Shown: positions 32,927 to 41,969, numbered from the stretch's first letter. The stretch: 64,000 bases of DNA from Trachythela sp. YZ-2020 (GCA_016169945.1 JADLSH010000367.1:6104501-6168500), one strand, 5' to 3'. Made by a program: numbers and translations. The notes: generated by a model from the sequence alone, not told the origin.

Positions 32927-33640
32927 TTAAGTACCATGATACATATGTATAAACTCGTCAAGATTTCTTAGACATTCTAACTCTGCTTTCATCTTATTGT
33001 AATTAGCCCAAGTAGCTGACCCACCAAGTTTCCCGCTTTCAACACATTTTGGGTTTTTTACTATGTCGGCTTTTTCAACTAACAACTTTCGCGTCGTTGT
33101 TATTTCGTTCTTACACAAACATGCATAATTTGGTGTCCCACATGTACATGGATATTTACGTTGTAACTCATGAAGATCTGAGTCTGGTAACATTTTGTCT
33201 AATTTTTCACAGAAAGTGCCGTCAGTATATGTACCAGTTTTTCTGATAGCCGGTAACACTTCAGATGTTACCCATCTTCTGAACTGTTTTGCTAACGGCA
33301 TTTTTGATCTGAGAGCAAGTGAGTAAAACCCTGACTCGTTAATTAGAACTCTATGTGGGTTTCCCACCCGATTCCCCGGCGTTTCACCGGGGTATCGATC
33401 ATCACGCCATAAAATTTTATCTTCATCGTCAACATGTTTTCTAATAGCATCGTCTGTATCACGGTACCCAAAACTCTCGGCTACTTTGGACCCCAAAAAT
33501 AAGATCTCATTATCATGTACAAAGATCTCAAGATTTACACCTAACTTTTCATTAATCACACTTGTCACTTCCATTTCTAATTTTGGGTTACAACACATAC
33601 CAAATAATAATAATAATAATAATGGCTTTATTTCCCACAT
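32927..33640 (-). CDS. Bro-N domain protein
   Basis: Up to 237 residues. The central region has a typical Bro-N domain: LFLGSKVAESFGY, a stretch with DAIRKHVDDEDK, then ESGFYSLALRSKMPLAKQF and RWVTSEVLPAIRKTGTY. Bro-N proteins are DNA-binding or regulatory proteins of large DNA viruses, baculoviruses and phages. The C-terminal 100 residues include Cys pairs (CTCGT, CLCKN). The first 14 residues include a Leu run encoded by a TTA microsatellite at 33606-33626, so the true start may be the Met at 33598 or 33574. A fragment of the same gene is present at 39766-39879. Confidence 0.85.
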   Translation of the reverse strand: MWEIKPLLLLLLFGMCCNPKLEMEVTSVINEKLGVNLEIFVHDNEILFLGSKVAESFGYRDTDDAIRKHVDDEDKILWRDDRYPGETPGNRVGNPHRVLINESGFYSLALRSKMPLAKQFRRWVTSEVLPAIRKTGTYTDGTFCEKLDKMLPDSDLHELQRKYPCTCGTPNYACLCKNEITTTRKLLVEKADIVKNPKCVESGKLGGSATWANYNKMKAELECLRNLDEFIHMYHGT

Positions 33641-33659
33641 TTCAATAGCGGATACGCTA

Positions 33660-35095
33660 AATTATAATGTGTTTACAATTTAGTTCAACTACTAGTTAAG
33701 ATTACAACTAATTCTAAAATATTACATGTATATACAAATTTATATCTAAAATACGACTAAAATATACGACTATATATATAGAACGTTCTCAAATTAAAAA
33801 CTACAGTTTTAGCCTATCGTTGTATTTATCTATTGCATATACTAACGGACTGCGTTTAAATCTTTCGGTCCTGTAGAAGAAGTTATAAAATTTGTTCGGA
33901 TTTGTTCGAGTTTCTCTTCCTTTTACCTCAGAGCATTTCCTAGGAAGCAATGAATGTAATTTATGTGATGGCTCTGACATCTGCTTGATGAGACGAACAC
34001 ATAAATCATCTCTACGTTCCTGTAACGTTTTTAGTTCACATTCCTGAAGCGCACGATTGTACTCATATTCAGGAACAATTATCCTCAAAGCTCGTTTCTG
34101 TACTCTTTCAATATCATTACGCTGTGCTTGCGTCAAGTTGCCGTTCCATACCTGGGCACCATACTCCAAAGTTGATCTGATTACACAGCAATAAAAGGTC
34201 TTGAGGTCATTTTTGGTGCGCCATAACCCTTAAGAACCTTCAAAAAATATAGACGTTTGGTTGCTTTCTTAATAATGTACTCTGTATTTGATTCCCAATT
34301 TAAATCATCGTCTATCCAGAGTCCCAATAACTTGTACGTTTTAACTCTAGACATTGGTTGTTGCCCAATGCAGACAGGAGGGATTACAGTCTTAATCTTT
34401 CTAAAATCTACTACCATTTCATTGCATTTCTTGGCGTTTAATTCCATTTGCTCATTTTCCGTGAACCGAATTATGTTATCAATATTATTTTGACTATTTC
34501 CGATACAATTTCCAGATACATGATCAGTGACATCAATCACCTCGGATAAAGTAGTGTCATCCATAAAAATAACAATGTCGTCTTGGTCAGAACCTCCATT
34601 CTGATCATCACTTGGTGTTTCAACAACATTGGCCAGCTGGTTAATCTTTATAATGAAGGCCAGGGGCCCCAATTTACTTCCTTGTGGATCCTCCTCTTAT
34701 ACTTTTACACTCTGATTTGTGGTTTCTAAACGTACACATTTGTAGTCTACCTTGTAAATACGTCGCAAACCATCTTACTAACGAAGGGCGCACACCAATG
34801 TCCATAAAATTTCCTAACAAAATGTTATGGTTGATCAAATCATAGGCTTTACGAAAGTCCAAAAAGGAGATTCTTACAACTTTTCCCGTGTTTTCCATGC
34901 ACTTATACCAATTATGTACCAAATACACTAACGTCAAAACGGCTGAAGATCCCGCCAGGCCACCAAATTGAGAATCACTAATTTCTTCTTGAACGTCCTC
35001 AAGGATCCATTCAACAGCATACGATTCTTGCACTTTGGAGAGTACGCTAGTAAGGGAAATCGGTCTTAACTCCTCCACTCTATTGCAAAGTCCAA
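33660..35095 (-). mobile_element. 5'-truncated non-LTR retrotransposon inside the Polinton
   Basis: A LINE fragment in minus orientation between the Bro-N gene and the 133-aa gene. It encodes only the middle and end of a reverse transcriptase, in three frames. The borders are approximate: the 5'-truncated side ends just before the 35105 stem-loop, and the 3' side lies in AT-rich DNA upstream of the Bro-N gene. I did not find a clear target duplication or poly(A). Confidence 0.8.
33801..35078 (-). pseudogene. LINE reverse transcriptase (CR1/L2/Jockey type), frameshifted
   Basis: Three segments. 34674-35078 has LRPISLTSVLSKVQE, SQFGG and FLDFRKAYDLINH (the first catalytic Asp region). 34181-34672 has VIFMDDTTL (the YxDD-equivalent motif) and a YKLLGLWID block. 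33801-34169 has YGAQVWNGNL and IERVQKRALRII, the C-terminal region typical of these LINEs. Frame breaks near 34673 and 34170-34180 disable it. Confidence 0.87.
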
Positions 35096-35104
35096 CGATT
35101 TAAA

Positions 35105-35134
35105 AATTTGTAACCTATTAGGCGGTTACAAATT
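35105..35134. terminator. Stem-loop 3' of the 133-aa gene
   Basis: 11-bp perfect stem AATTTGTAACC/GGTTACAAATT, 17 bases beyond the stop of the minus-strand gene at 35152. Confidence 0.65.
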
Positions 35135-35151
35135 CACACTGTCGTTACGCT

Positions 35152-35553
35152 TTAATCCTTAGCAATGTTATTAGACACAAACTCACCAGCTTTCCTCAGT
35201 CTTTTTACCGTGAAGTTTAAATACCTCACTGTGTTTTTCTCATACACAGAGTCACACTCAAAGACAATATGAACATACATCTTATTCTTATCGAGTAACT
35301 CTCTGTGTTGTTTCTCTGTTAGGCCACCTACTGACAAGTATAAGGTGTTAGCCTTTTTACCAAACAAAACAGGTTTTGTTTTATGTTCGGTTTCCAGACT
35401 TAAGAGCTGTTGTTGTGTCTCATCGTCGTCTATGACAATTGGAATTCGATAACCGCCTGACTTAAACTTTGACTTTTCAACACCCCATGTTAAACAGTTT
35501 GGGATCTCAAATACTTTGGGACTTTCAAGTTTTAATGTACTACTTCCACTCAT
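35152..35553 (-). CDS. Uncharacterised Polinton protein
   Basis: 133 residues, no family recognised. The middle is beta-rich (GYRIPIVIDDD, TLYLSVGGLT, MYVHIVFECDSVYEKNTVRYLNFTVKRLR). No signal peptide, membrane segment or enzyme motif. It lies 34 bases downstream of the large coiled-coil protein in the same direction; start behind ACTAATAAAGA. A small nucleic-acid-binding or virion protein is possible, but nothing in the sequence decides it. Confidence 0.7.
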   Translation of the reverse strand: MSGSSTLKLESPKVFEIPNCLTWGVEKSKFKSGGYRIPIVIDDDETQQQLLSLETEHKTKPVLFGKKANTLYLSVGGLTEKQHRELLDKNKMYVHIVFECDSVYEKNTVRYLNFTVKRLRKAGEFVSNNIAKD

Positions 35554-35587
35554 TCTTTATTAGTGTGTGGTGTCTCTAATTCTTAGT

Positions 35588-37453
35588 CTAATTCTTATAA
35601 GACCTTTTAGCTTGAATTTCGTTGTACGCAAAGTAACCTAACGCTATTGCAAGAATCCACATGTTGTCAGCCAACCATGATAACCCCTTGGCACCCATAC
35701 TTAGAACAGTTGATATAATACTACCGAGGGCACCAAACACAGGACCCATCTTACTAAGTATTTTGGCAACTCCTTTTGAAAACTTTGTCACGCCACGAGC
35801 ACCTGCGACAACAGCGCTTCTACCAGCCATGACGATCGTTGTTATCAAGCCAGCGATACTTATACTTATGGCCGACGCGATGCCCATATTTTTCTTAGCC
35901 CACTCTTTAAACTTTTCAAACTTACCTAGTGGGTTGTTTTCTATCTCATCTTCTACAATTTGGGATGCTACTTCGCTCTCAGGTCTCATGTTATTTTCCA
36001 CCTTAAGGAGATCTTGTTCTACTTCTGCAATAACTGACACTGCTTTGTACAAAGCTTTTAACTCAGGGTTTTGTTCACTCTCAGACTTATTGCGCCAAAA
36101 TTTCTCGTCTATGACTAAACTTTTAAGTTTACCATCGTAGGTGGCAGTTTGTTGACGAATGCCGCGAGCTATAAGTGTTCGCGCTGTTTCTTCATACCAC
36201 TCCAATTTTTCTTTTATCCGGGCTTCTTCAACAGTACTACTTCTGCTGTCTTGTTTTGACGGTGGATCTGTTAAATTTTCTTTGTAACCTTTCTGATGTT
36301 TAAGGTAATCAACCATGTTTTTAAGGTCATCGATCTGTTGTTGTTGAAGGTTAATGACCTGTTCTTGTTGAAGATAATTATTACCCTGTTGTCGTTGAAT
36401 GTCATTGATCTGTTGTTGAAGAACAATGATCTGTTCTTGTTTAAAATCATTGCCCTGTTGTTGTTGTTGGACCTCGTTGGCCAGTTGTTGTCGAATTTCA
36501 TTGAACATTTGTAGAAGGTCATTGACCAGTTGTTGTTGATAGTCAATGACCTGTTGTTGTAGGTCTTTGAACTGTTGTTGAAGGTCATCGATCTTATCAT
36601 CGATGGTACTATTTAATGTAGCCTCAGAATTTTTACGCACACTTTCATTTAACTCTTCGTTAAAAATACCTGTTTGTTCTTCTACCACAGAAGGGAACTT
36701 AATCTTATGTTCCTCCTGGGCATTTTTAAACTCTTTGTCAAAAGCTGCTTGTTTTCTTTGAAGTTGTAAATTCTTATCACCTTTCATTAGGACCATAGTT
36801 TTTAAACCTTGCACATAGTAAATTTTTGTACCGTTATATATTATGCCATTAACCACTCTGCTTGTTTTATGTCTTGATATTTCTAAGTTTGTAAACAATA
36901 ACTTTGAGACCGGACCATCATTAGGGTCTATGCTTATTTTAAAATATTCTTGAAACACAGCTTTCACTGCCATAGTCTCTAAGCTCTCACCTGTCATAAT
37001 AGGGACGCTCTCATCTAGCTTAGGTTTAAAAGTAACTTTTTTATTCATTTTCGGTCGTAAGGGTTCTGACTTATCAAGTGGGTTTTTGACGGGGGTTGAT
37101 GTAGATGGACCACTCGTCTCGTCGTTGTCGTCGTTGTCCTCTAGTAGTTGTCGACGTAAGTCCTCCAAAGTAGGAACTCTAGATTGACCACTCGTCTCGC
37201 TTTGCTCGTCTTTGTCGTCGTCTTTGTCGTCGTCATTATTACCAGGGGTACTAGTTTGAGGTCCAAGTGTTTCACCTTTTTGTTCGTCAGTTGAACCGTC
37301 AAGTGGGTTGTCGGTAGGGGTGTTTGGGGTTTCTTGATCATCAAGGTTAGTTTCTTGGACACCATCATCATCCTCGTTAGGATCAAGGTCTTCCATTACT
37401 GGTGGTGGGTTGGTTGGTTTCATCGGTATGTCTTCTGTATTGGGATCTGCCAT
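35588..37453 (-). CDS. Large coiled-coil protein with hydrophobic C-terminus
   Basis: 621 residues, no family recognised. Residues 1-150 are acidic and rich in Pro, Asn and Asp. Residues about 290-395 are Gln-rich heptad-like coiled coil (many QQQ and DLQQQ runs). The last 115 residues contain at least three hydrophobic stretches (about 523-545, 571-587 and 595-610) with small residues, consistent with membrane-active or membrane-spanning helices. It sits between the integrase and the 133-aa gene. A minor virion protein acting on membranes is a reasonable guess, unproven. Start behind GTTAAATAAAATAAC. Confidence 0.8.
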   Translation of the reverse strand: MADPNTEDIPMKPTNPPPVMEDLDPNEDDDGVQETNLDDQETPNTPTDNPLDGSTDEQKGETLGPQTSTPGNNDDDKDDDKDEQSETSGQSRVPTLEDLRRQLLEDNDDNDETSGPSTSTPVKNPLDKSEPLRPKMNKKVTFKPKLDESVPIMTGESLETMAVKAVFQEYFKISIDPNDGPVSKLLFTNLEISRHKTSRVVNGIIYNGTKIYYVQGLKTMVLMKGDKNLQLQRKQAAFDKEFKNAQEEHKIKFPSVVEEQTGIFNEELNESVRKNSEATLNSTIDDKIDDLQQQFKDLQQQVIDYQQQLVNDLLQMFNEIRQQLANEVQQQQQGNDFKQEQIIVLQQQINDIQRQQGNNYLQQEQVINLQQQQIDDLKNMVDYLKHQKGYKENLTDPPSKQDSRSSTVEEARIKEKLEWYEETARTLIARGIRQQTATYDGKLKSLVIDEKFWRNKSESEQNPELKALYKAVSVIAEVEQDLLKVENNMRPESEVASQIVEDEIENNPLGKFEKFKEWAKKNMGIASAISISIAGLITTIVMAGRSAVVAGARGVTKFSKGVAKILSKMGPVFGALGSIISTVLSMGAKGLSWLADNMWILAIALGYFAYNEIQAKRSYKN

Positions 37454-37459
37454 GTTATT

Positions 37460-38443
37460 TTATTTAACTTCGCTAAGTTCTCTCTCGTAAAACCTACCGT
37501 GTATGTTCTCGCCCGTTGCAATGTCTTGTATGTCGTACATAACAGGGTCACCTCGATAAACTTTTGTGATCTTAAATGTTTCTTCCGTAAAGTTAACAGT
37601 GTAACCTTTGACGAACCTGGTACCTGTGTGATATTTTTCAACCCTAACGGTGTCACCAACTTTATATCGTGGCTTTTTGGGTTCATGACCGGTACCGTAC
37701 AAAGTAACCCAAACATCATCTTTGTTCGAGTCATTGACATCTGTGGGTTTCATCTTGATGCTTCTGTGAACACTGTGGTTGTAATTAAATGTGACATCGT
37801 CTAAAATATGTAACCACTTGTTGGTCTTGTGTTCTGTGAAATATTTCCACATTGTTGTTTTTAGAGTTCTGTTTAGTCTCTCAACGAGGGCTGCCTTTCT
37901 GTTAAAAAAGGCCTTGCCACCTTTTTTAATAAGCGTCGTAAAATGTTTAATACCGAGTTTGTCGAGTAACGCGTTGACATGCTTGTTTTTGAACTCGTTA
38001 CCGTCGTCGTATTGGACGACATCTGGGTACTTACCAAACCTAACTTTAAATTCACCTAGTATTTTTTCCATAGCATGGGCAACATCGACACCGCCTTTTG
38101 TTTTGCTAGGTTCTGTGAAAGCGTACCGGGATAATATTTCTATACTTGTTAAAATCCAACGGTAACCACTATTACTACCCTTACGACCTTCGGTCATATC
38201 AACCAAGTCTAATTGTAGTTGCTCGCCAAGATCACTAACGATGGTTTTACGATAGACATGCTTGCCCCCTTTTTGTTTCGTAGTTGTGTAAGTACTTTGT
38301 GTTAAGAGCCAATCTTTAACTTGTTTACGCGTGGTGTCTAAGTTGGCCTCTTTTGCTTTTTGGTACAATCTTTCGACAGACTGATAACCGGTCCCTGGTG
38401 AATGATACAACTCCCTAAGACCTTGTTCTGTTTCAAAGTTCAT
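37460..38443 (-). CDS. Polinton integrase (RVE family)
   Basis: 327 residues. The N-terminal region has the HSPGTGYQSVERLY pattern seen in Polinton integrases. The RNase H-like core has QLDLVDM (D79 probable first acidic residue), QYDDGNEFKN (D146) and ALVERLNRTLK (E188). The C-terminal part YKVGDTVRV...YDIQD resembles the integrase SH3/chromo-like domain. It would cut and join the element ends, consistent with the 6-bp target duplication. It follows the minor capsid candidate by four bases, start behind GTTTAAATAAATG. No frame break or missing acidic residue is visible. Confidence 0.94.
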   Translation of the reverse strand: MNFETEQGLRELYHSPGTGYQSVERLYQKAKEANLDTTRKQVKDWLLTQSTYTTTKQKGGKHVYRKTIVSDLGEQLQLDLVDMTEGRKGSNSGYRWILTSIEILSRYAFTEPSKTKGGVDVAHAMEKILGEFKVRFGKYPDVVQYDDGNEFKNKHVNALLDKLGIKHFTTLIKKGGKAFFNRKAALVERLNRTLKTTMWKYFTEHKTNKWLHILDDVTFNYNHSVHRSIKMKPTDVNDSNKDDVWVTLYGTGHEPKKPRYKVGDTVRVEKYHTGTRFVKGYTVNFTEETFKITKVYRGDPVMYDIQDIATGENIHGRFYERELSEVK

Positions 38444-38447
38444 TTAT

Positions 38448-39089
38448 TTAAACCATCTCGAGATCTAACAATGCACTCATGTTTACATGTTTGTCAATGT
38501 TAGTTGTGAGTTTAAAACCCAACGAGTTAAAACTTTGTACGATAGGTGTCTTAGAGTTAATGTTATCGTAGAACTCCGCAGTATCTATTAACAGTTGTGA
38601 CGACGACACTGGTAACGAAGCTATTATTTGACTTGGCTTACCGTTTGTGTCGAAGTTTTGATATGTGTTCACGATACTGCATTCAATGTTGATGTATTTT
38701 AACCCATGGTTAACATCGACATGGCTAGTACCCTTGTGCCAAGTGTCTTTGATCAACGCAGTGTCTGGTAGAAACCCTAACATCGGGCCTATGGTGTTTT
38801 CTAGGTTCAAAGCTTCTTTAGATTTTATCGAACATGTAGAGTTTTTGTGGTTCGCAACGAGCTCGATGTCCTCGTCTTTTAATTTCTTTTGGATGTCGAC
38901 GAATGTCCAGTAACCGGCTTCAAACACAATCTTATCGGTACCGTGTTGTATTTGACATGTGTGTAAAACATTGTGGAACTCCCAATATATTGTTGCCGAT
39001 CTGAGATAAAGTTTACTTTTGTTATGTTGAAAAATATTCAAACTCACAGTTGTCTTGTTCTGTGGTACGAATACAGTTAACTTTGACAT
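38448..39089 (-). CDS. Probable minor capsid (penton-like) protein
   Basis: 213 residues. It has the pattern I associate with the Polinton/adintovirus single-jelly-roll minor capsid protein: an N-terminal beta-rich region, a GYWTFVDIQKKL helix, GPMLGFLPDT, a KYINIECSIV strand and an LPV...YD-I...P-V-SFN-LGFKLTT end. No membrane segment. It is first in the minus-strand set with integrase next, and it starts behind GTATAAATAAAATG. I am fairly sure of the family pattern but not of the exact role; it could be another jelly-roll structural protein. Confidence 0.68.
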   Translation of the reverse strand: MSKLTVFVPQNKTTVSLNIFQHNKSKLYLRSATIYWEFHNVLHTCQIQHGTDKIVFEAGYWTFVDIQKKLKDEDIELVANHKNSTCSIKSKEALNLENTIGPMLGFLPDTALIKDTWHKGTSHVDVNHGLKYINIECSIVNTYQNFDTNGKPSQIIASLPVSSSQLLIDTAEFYDNINSKTPIVQSFNSLGFKLTTNIDKHVNMSALLDLEMV

Positions 39090-39604
39090 TTTATTTATAC
39101 TACAATCTAAAGTCTAACAAAAAACAAGCATACACATATCGTATATTGCGATATGTATGCTCGACGCGTCTGGCGACGCGTCTGGCGACGACTCGTCGAT
39201 GAATTTTAGCCTAACTCTAACTTAACTTTAAGACCCTAGAAAAAAACAAGCATACACATATCGTATATCGCGATATGTATGCTCGACGAATTTTAACTTG
39301 TACATAACGAAACACTGTTAAGACATAACGCTACCACACTTGTACAGTTTTGTACATAACGCTACCACACTTGTACAGTTTTGTACATAACGCTACCACA
39401 CTTGTACAGTTTTGTACATAACGCAACGAGCGCTACGAGCGCTAGCGACGCGAACGTAGTGAGCGAGACATGCGAGACACTGTTAAGACATAACAAAACA
39501 CCTCTAGAAAAAAACAAGCATACACATAACGTATATCGCGATATGTGTGCTCGATGAATTTTAGCCTAACTCTAACTTAACTTTAAGACCCTAGAAAAAA
39601 ACAA

Positions 39605-39652
39605 GCATACACGAGCGATAGCGAGACATATCGTATATTGCAATATGTGTGC
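39605..39652. repeat. Palindrome copy interrupted by 15-bp GC-rich repeat
   Basis: After GCATACAC, 15 bases (gagcgatagcgagac, 39613-39627) are inserted before the palindrome continues ATATCGTATATTGC. The four sister copies lack these bases. Confidence 0.8.
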
Positions 39653-39765
39653 TCGATGAATTTTAGCCTAACTCTAACTTAACTTTAAGACCCTAGAAGA
39701 AAACAAGCATACACATATCGTATATCGCGATATGTATGCTCGATGAATTTTAGCCTAACTCTAAC

Positions 39766-39879
39766 TCGTTGATCAGAACTCTATTTGGACGACATAAATG
39801 TTCCCTGGACAAAACGTCCAGGGAAGGTCCCACCCGATTCCCCGGCGTTTCACCGGGGTATCAATCATCACGCCATAAG
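39766..39879 (-). pseudogene. Fragment of the Bro-N gene
   Basis: About 70 bases (CCCACCCGATTCCCC..., GGCGTTTCACCGGGGTATC, ATCATCACGCCATAA) match the Bro-N gene at about 33360-33412 almost exactly, and AACTCGTTGATCAGAACTCT matches 33335-33353. A 30-base segment in between differs. It ends seven bases before the next start codon. Confidence 0.8.
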
Positions 39880-39883
39880 ATAA

Positions 39884-41311
39884 ATGTCACAACAAGCACA
39901 ACAAAAATTTAAAGAAAAATACCCCTACGCAGATGTCACTAAGTTCATGTTCCAACCCGTAAAAAACCGTGCGGGAAGAACTCTGTTTGTACGAATAATG
40001 TTTGTACATGGCGACAGAGCGTATGACATAAAGGCTAATAGTTTTGCTTTTGGTTGGGCGTTGGACTGGCAACCTAGAATTTGGAACACAAGAGGGGTTG
40101 TACAAGGTTTCATCAAGGGACCTTTCGTTGGTAACCCTAGTAAACTAAACATTTATGTGCGAAATTCGGGCAACAACACAATGAGTTTTGACCCGACCTT
40201 TCCAGATCTTGTAATTACAAAAAACATGGCCCACTTTAACGACTACACAGAAAACCCATATCTGGCTTCTTGTTTGGCCGCTTACATCGCAACTTATGTT
40301 TGCGGTATTAGTACTAAACATTTTGACACCGAAAATACCTTTGTGGGAAACTTAGCGAGGTATCACTTGTATTATCACATGCGAAGGTTCATTAGAAATC
40401 CCAGTTCTATGAACAGATTTTTGAACCAACGAATAAAAAATATCATAAGTAACAACATTCCTGTTGTGTACGAGTGGACGACAGAATTTCATCACGGAAT
40501 GGAACAGATTGGTACTTGGTTAGCAAAACAACCCCATGGAACTGTTAGAAATTATCGACCAGAAATTAGCAAGTATGGTCAAACTGGAATTAGATATGAA
40601 AAGCGTGGTGACAGAACTGTAAAAAGTCTTGACGACTACAAAATGTTTGTTGCCACAGAGTCAACTGGATTAACAGAAACAGGGCAACTGTTATTTCAAC
40701 AAAGTTTAGAATCTTATGTGTATTGTGTACTTGGCGCGCAAGCAAGTACAAGATGGGCTATCGTTGGGAATGGGGCTAAGTCATTACAAACACAAGAGGT
40801 TTTTAAAAAACTAGTTGAGGACACTATCATACAGAACGACCAAACAGTGACCATTTCTAACATGAGGAACGCCATAAAAGGTACTAATGTAATTTTAAAC
40901 TTTGCAATTAGTCCCGGTCTTATTCTTATTCCAAATGACATGATAATCTTAAAACAAAAAATACCAGGTTACAACAACATTTTAACGGTTGTTGGGCCAA
41001 CCATGACATTTGGTCATAACGAAAATGTTAACAAGGACACCGTCGCTCTCGCTAACGCTCGTAGCGCTCGTCGCTCTGCTCTCGCTCTCGCTAGCGCTCG
41101 TAGCGCTGTTATTAATACACCATCTGTCAAACCTACAAGCCCTACTTCGTTCGCTACGCGAGAAGAAGTCTTAAATAGCCCTAATGTTTCTGCACTTCGT
41201 GTCGCAGATCGTCGTCATGATTATTCTTCTGACGCGGGCTACTCAATGTCAGCACTATTGGTATTATCAGCGGTAACAGGTTATATTATGAAGTTTTTGT
41301 TATTACGCTAG
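39884..41311 (+). CDS. Large uncharacterised Polinton protein with C-terminal membrane anchor
   Basis: 475 residues, family not recognised. The first 370 residues look globular (RTLFVRIMFVHGDRAYDI, KLNIYVRNSGNNTMSFDP, many aromatic residues). Residues about 388-408 (ALANARSARRSALALASARS) are encoded by a GC-rich dispersed repeat (41040-41108) inserted in frame. Residues about 452-472 form one hydrophobic segment ending in LLLR. It opens the rightward middle gene set. Size and position suggest a structural or virion membrane protein, but this is only inference. Start behind AAGATAAATG. Confidence 0.75.
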   Translation: MSQQAQQKFKEKYPYADVTKFMFQPVKNRAGRTLFVRIMFVHGDRAYDIKANSFAFGWALDWQPRIWNTRGVVQGFIKGPFVGNPSKLNIYVRNSGNNTMSFDPTFPDLVITKNMAHFNDYTENPYLASCLAAYIATYVCGISTKHFDTENTFVGNLARYHLYYHMRRFIRNPSSMNRFLNQRIKNIISNNIPVVYEWTTEFHHGMEQIGTWLAKQPHGTVRNYRPEISKYGQTGIRYEKRGDRTVKSLDDYKMFVATESTGLTETGQLLFQQSLESYVYCVLGAQASTRWAIVGNGAKSLQTQEVFKKLVEDTIIQNDQTVTISNMRNAIKGTNVILNFAISPGLILIPNDMIILKQKIPGYNNILTVVGPTMTFGHNENVNKDTVALANARSARRSALALASARSAVINTPSVKPTSPTSFATREEVLNSPNVSALRVADRRHDYSSDAGYSMSALLVLSAVTGYIMKFLLLR

Positions 41312-41330
41312 GCGCGTCATAGAATAAAGT

Positions 41331-41693
41331 ATGTCTAAAAGTGAACACATAACAGACCCTATCATAACAGACCATATCATAACAGACCCTATTGTCGAAA
41401 CAGACCCCGAAAGAAAAGTTGCTTGTGAAAAACTAAGTGATCTGTCAAAAAAGGCCAAGAAAAGAAAGCTACCAAAACCAGAACCATGTACTGCGCATGC
41501 GTCAGATATACCCTATTTGTTACTTTTAAAAATAATAGGTATTATTTGGGGATTAGGTTGTTTTTGGACTTATTGTATAAGTAGTACAAGTAGTACAACT
41601 AAACCAGATCCAAAGACGAGTGTTACGAGTCCCGACGAGAAAAAACCACCACATGTAATGAAAGAACCCAATCTAGTAAATTTAGACGACTAA
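41331..41693 (+). CDS. Small single-pass membrane protein
   Basis: 120 residues. The N-terminus holds a short tandem repeat (ITDPIITDHIITDPI). Residues 36-48 are strongly basic (KKAKKRKLPK) and precede one hydrophobic segment at about 61-83 (YLLLLKIIGIIWGLGCFWTY). The tail is Ser/Thr/Pro/Asp-rich. The basic stretch before the membrane segment suggests that side faces the cytoplasm. No family recognised. Confidence 0.7.
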   Translation: MSKSEHITDPIITDHIITDPIVETDPERKVACEKLSDLSKKAKKRKLPKPEPCTAHASDIPYLLLLKIIGIIWGLGCFWTYCISSTSSTTKPDPKTSVTSPDEKKPPHVMKEPNLVNLDD

Positions 41694-41697
41694 CTAA

Positions 41698-41955
41698 ATG
41701 GGTATGTGTAAGCCTAGTAAACTACAAATACAACACAATGGTGATCTGTTTAATGAGGACATCACCGTTCGTAAAAAATTTCTTACAGGATTGCAAGTAG
41801 CAAAAGAAAAAGAGGGTATCGAGGGCAACTTACAAATAGCCTTTGTTACGTCAAGACTTAAGAGATATGAAAAAGTTACTAATATACCACCAGTATGTCA
41901 AAATGATGACATTACTATTAACGCGCCCACGACAGTGTTAGCGGGGGACAATTAA
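41698..41955 (+). CDS. Small uncharacterised protein
   Basis: 85 residues, soluble-looking, no family recognised. It starts four bases after the previous stop, with the TAACTAAATG context typical of this element, and ends before a stem-loop. Acceptance as a gene rests on tight packing and start context. Confidence 0.6.
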   Translation: MGMCKPSKLQIQHNGDLFNEDITVRKKFLTGLQVAKEKEGIEGNLQIAFVTSRLKRYEKVTNIPPVCQNDDITINAPTTVLAGDN

Positions 41956-41969
41956 AATTAGCAGCCAGA

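Larger units (their letters stand above)
39090..39883. promoter_or_regulatory. Divergent intergenic control region with repeated palindromes
   Basis: This non-coding region separates leftward (39089) and rightward (39884) genes. It contains five copies of the 33-bp palindromic block at 39128-39160, 39250-39282, 39518-39550, 39605-39652 (interrupted) and 39707-39739. The copies are embedded in a repeat with AAAAAACAAGC in front and GATGAATTTTAGCC behind. A 31-bp unit with ACGCTACCACACTTGTACAG is repeated three times at about 39327-39422. A GC-rich dispersed repeat is at 39424-39478 and a Bro-N gene fragment at 39766-39879. The same palindrome in the TIRs suggests a shared regulatory or replication role. 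Confidence 0.75.

Noticed and set aside
36271..36600. Asn/Ser-rich ORF overlapping the coiled-coil gene
   Set aside because: It is a shifted-frame reading of the Gln-repeat region of the 621-aa protein.
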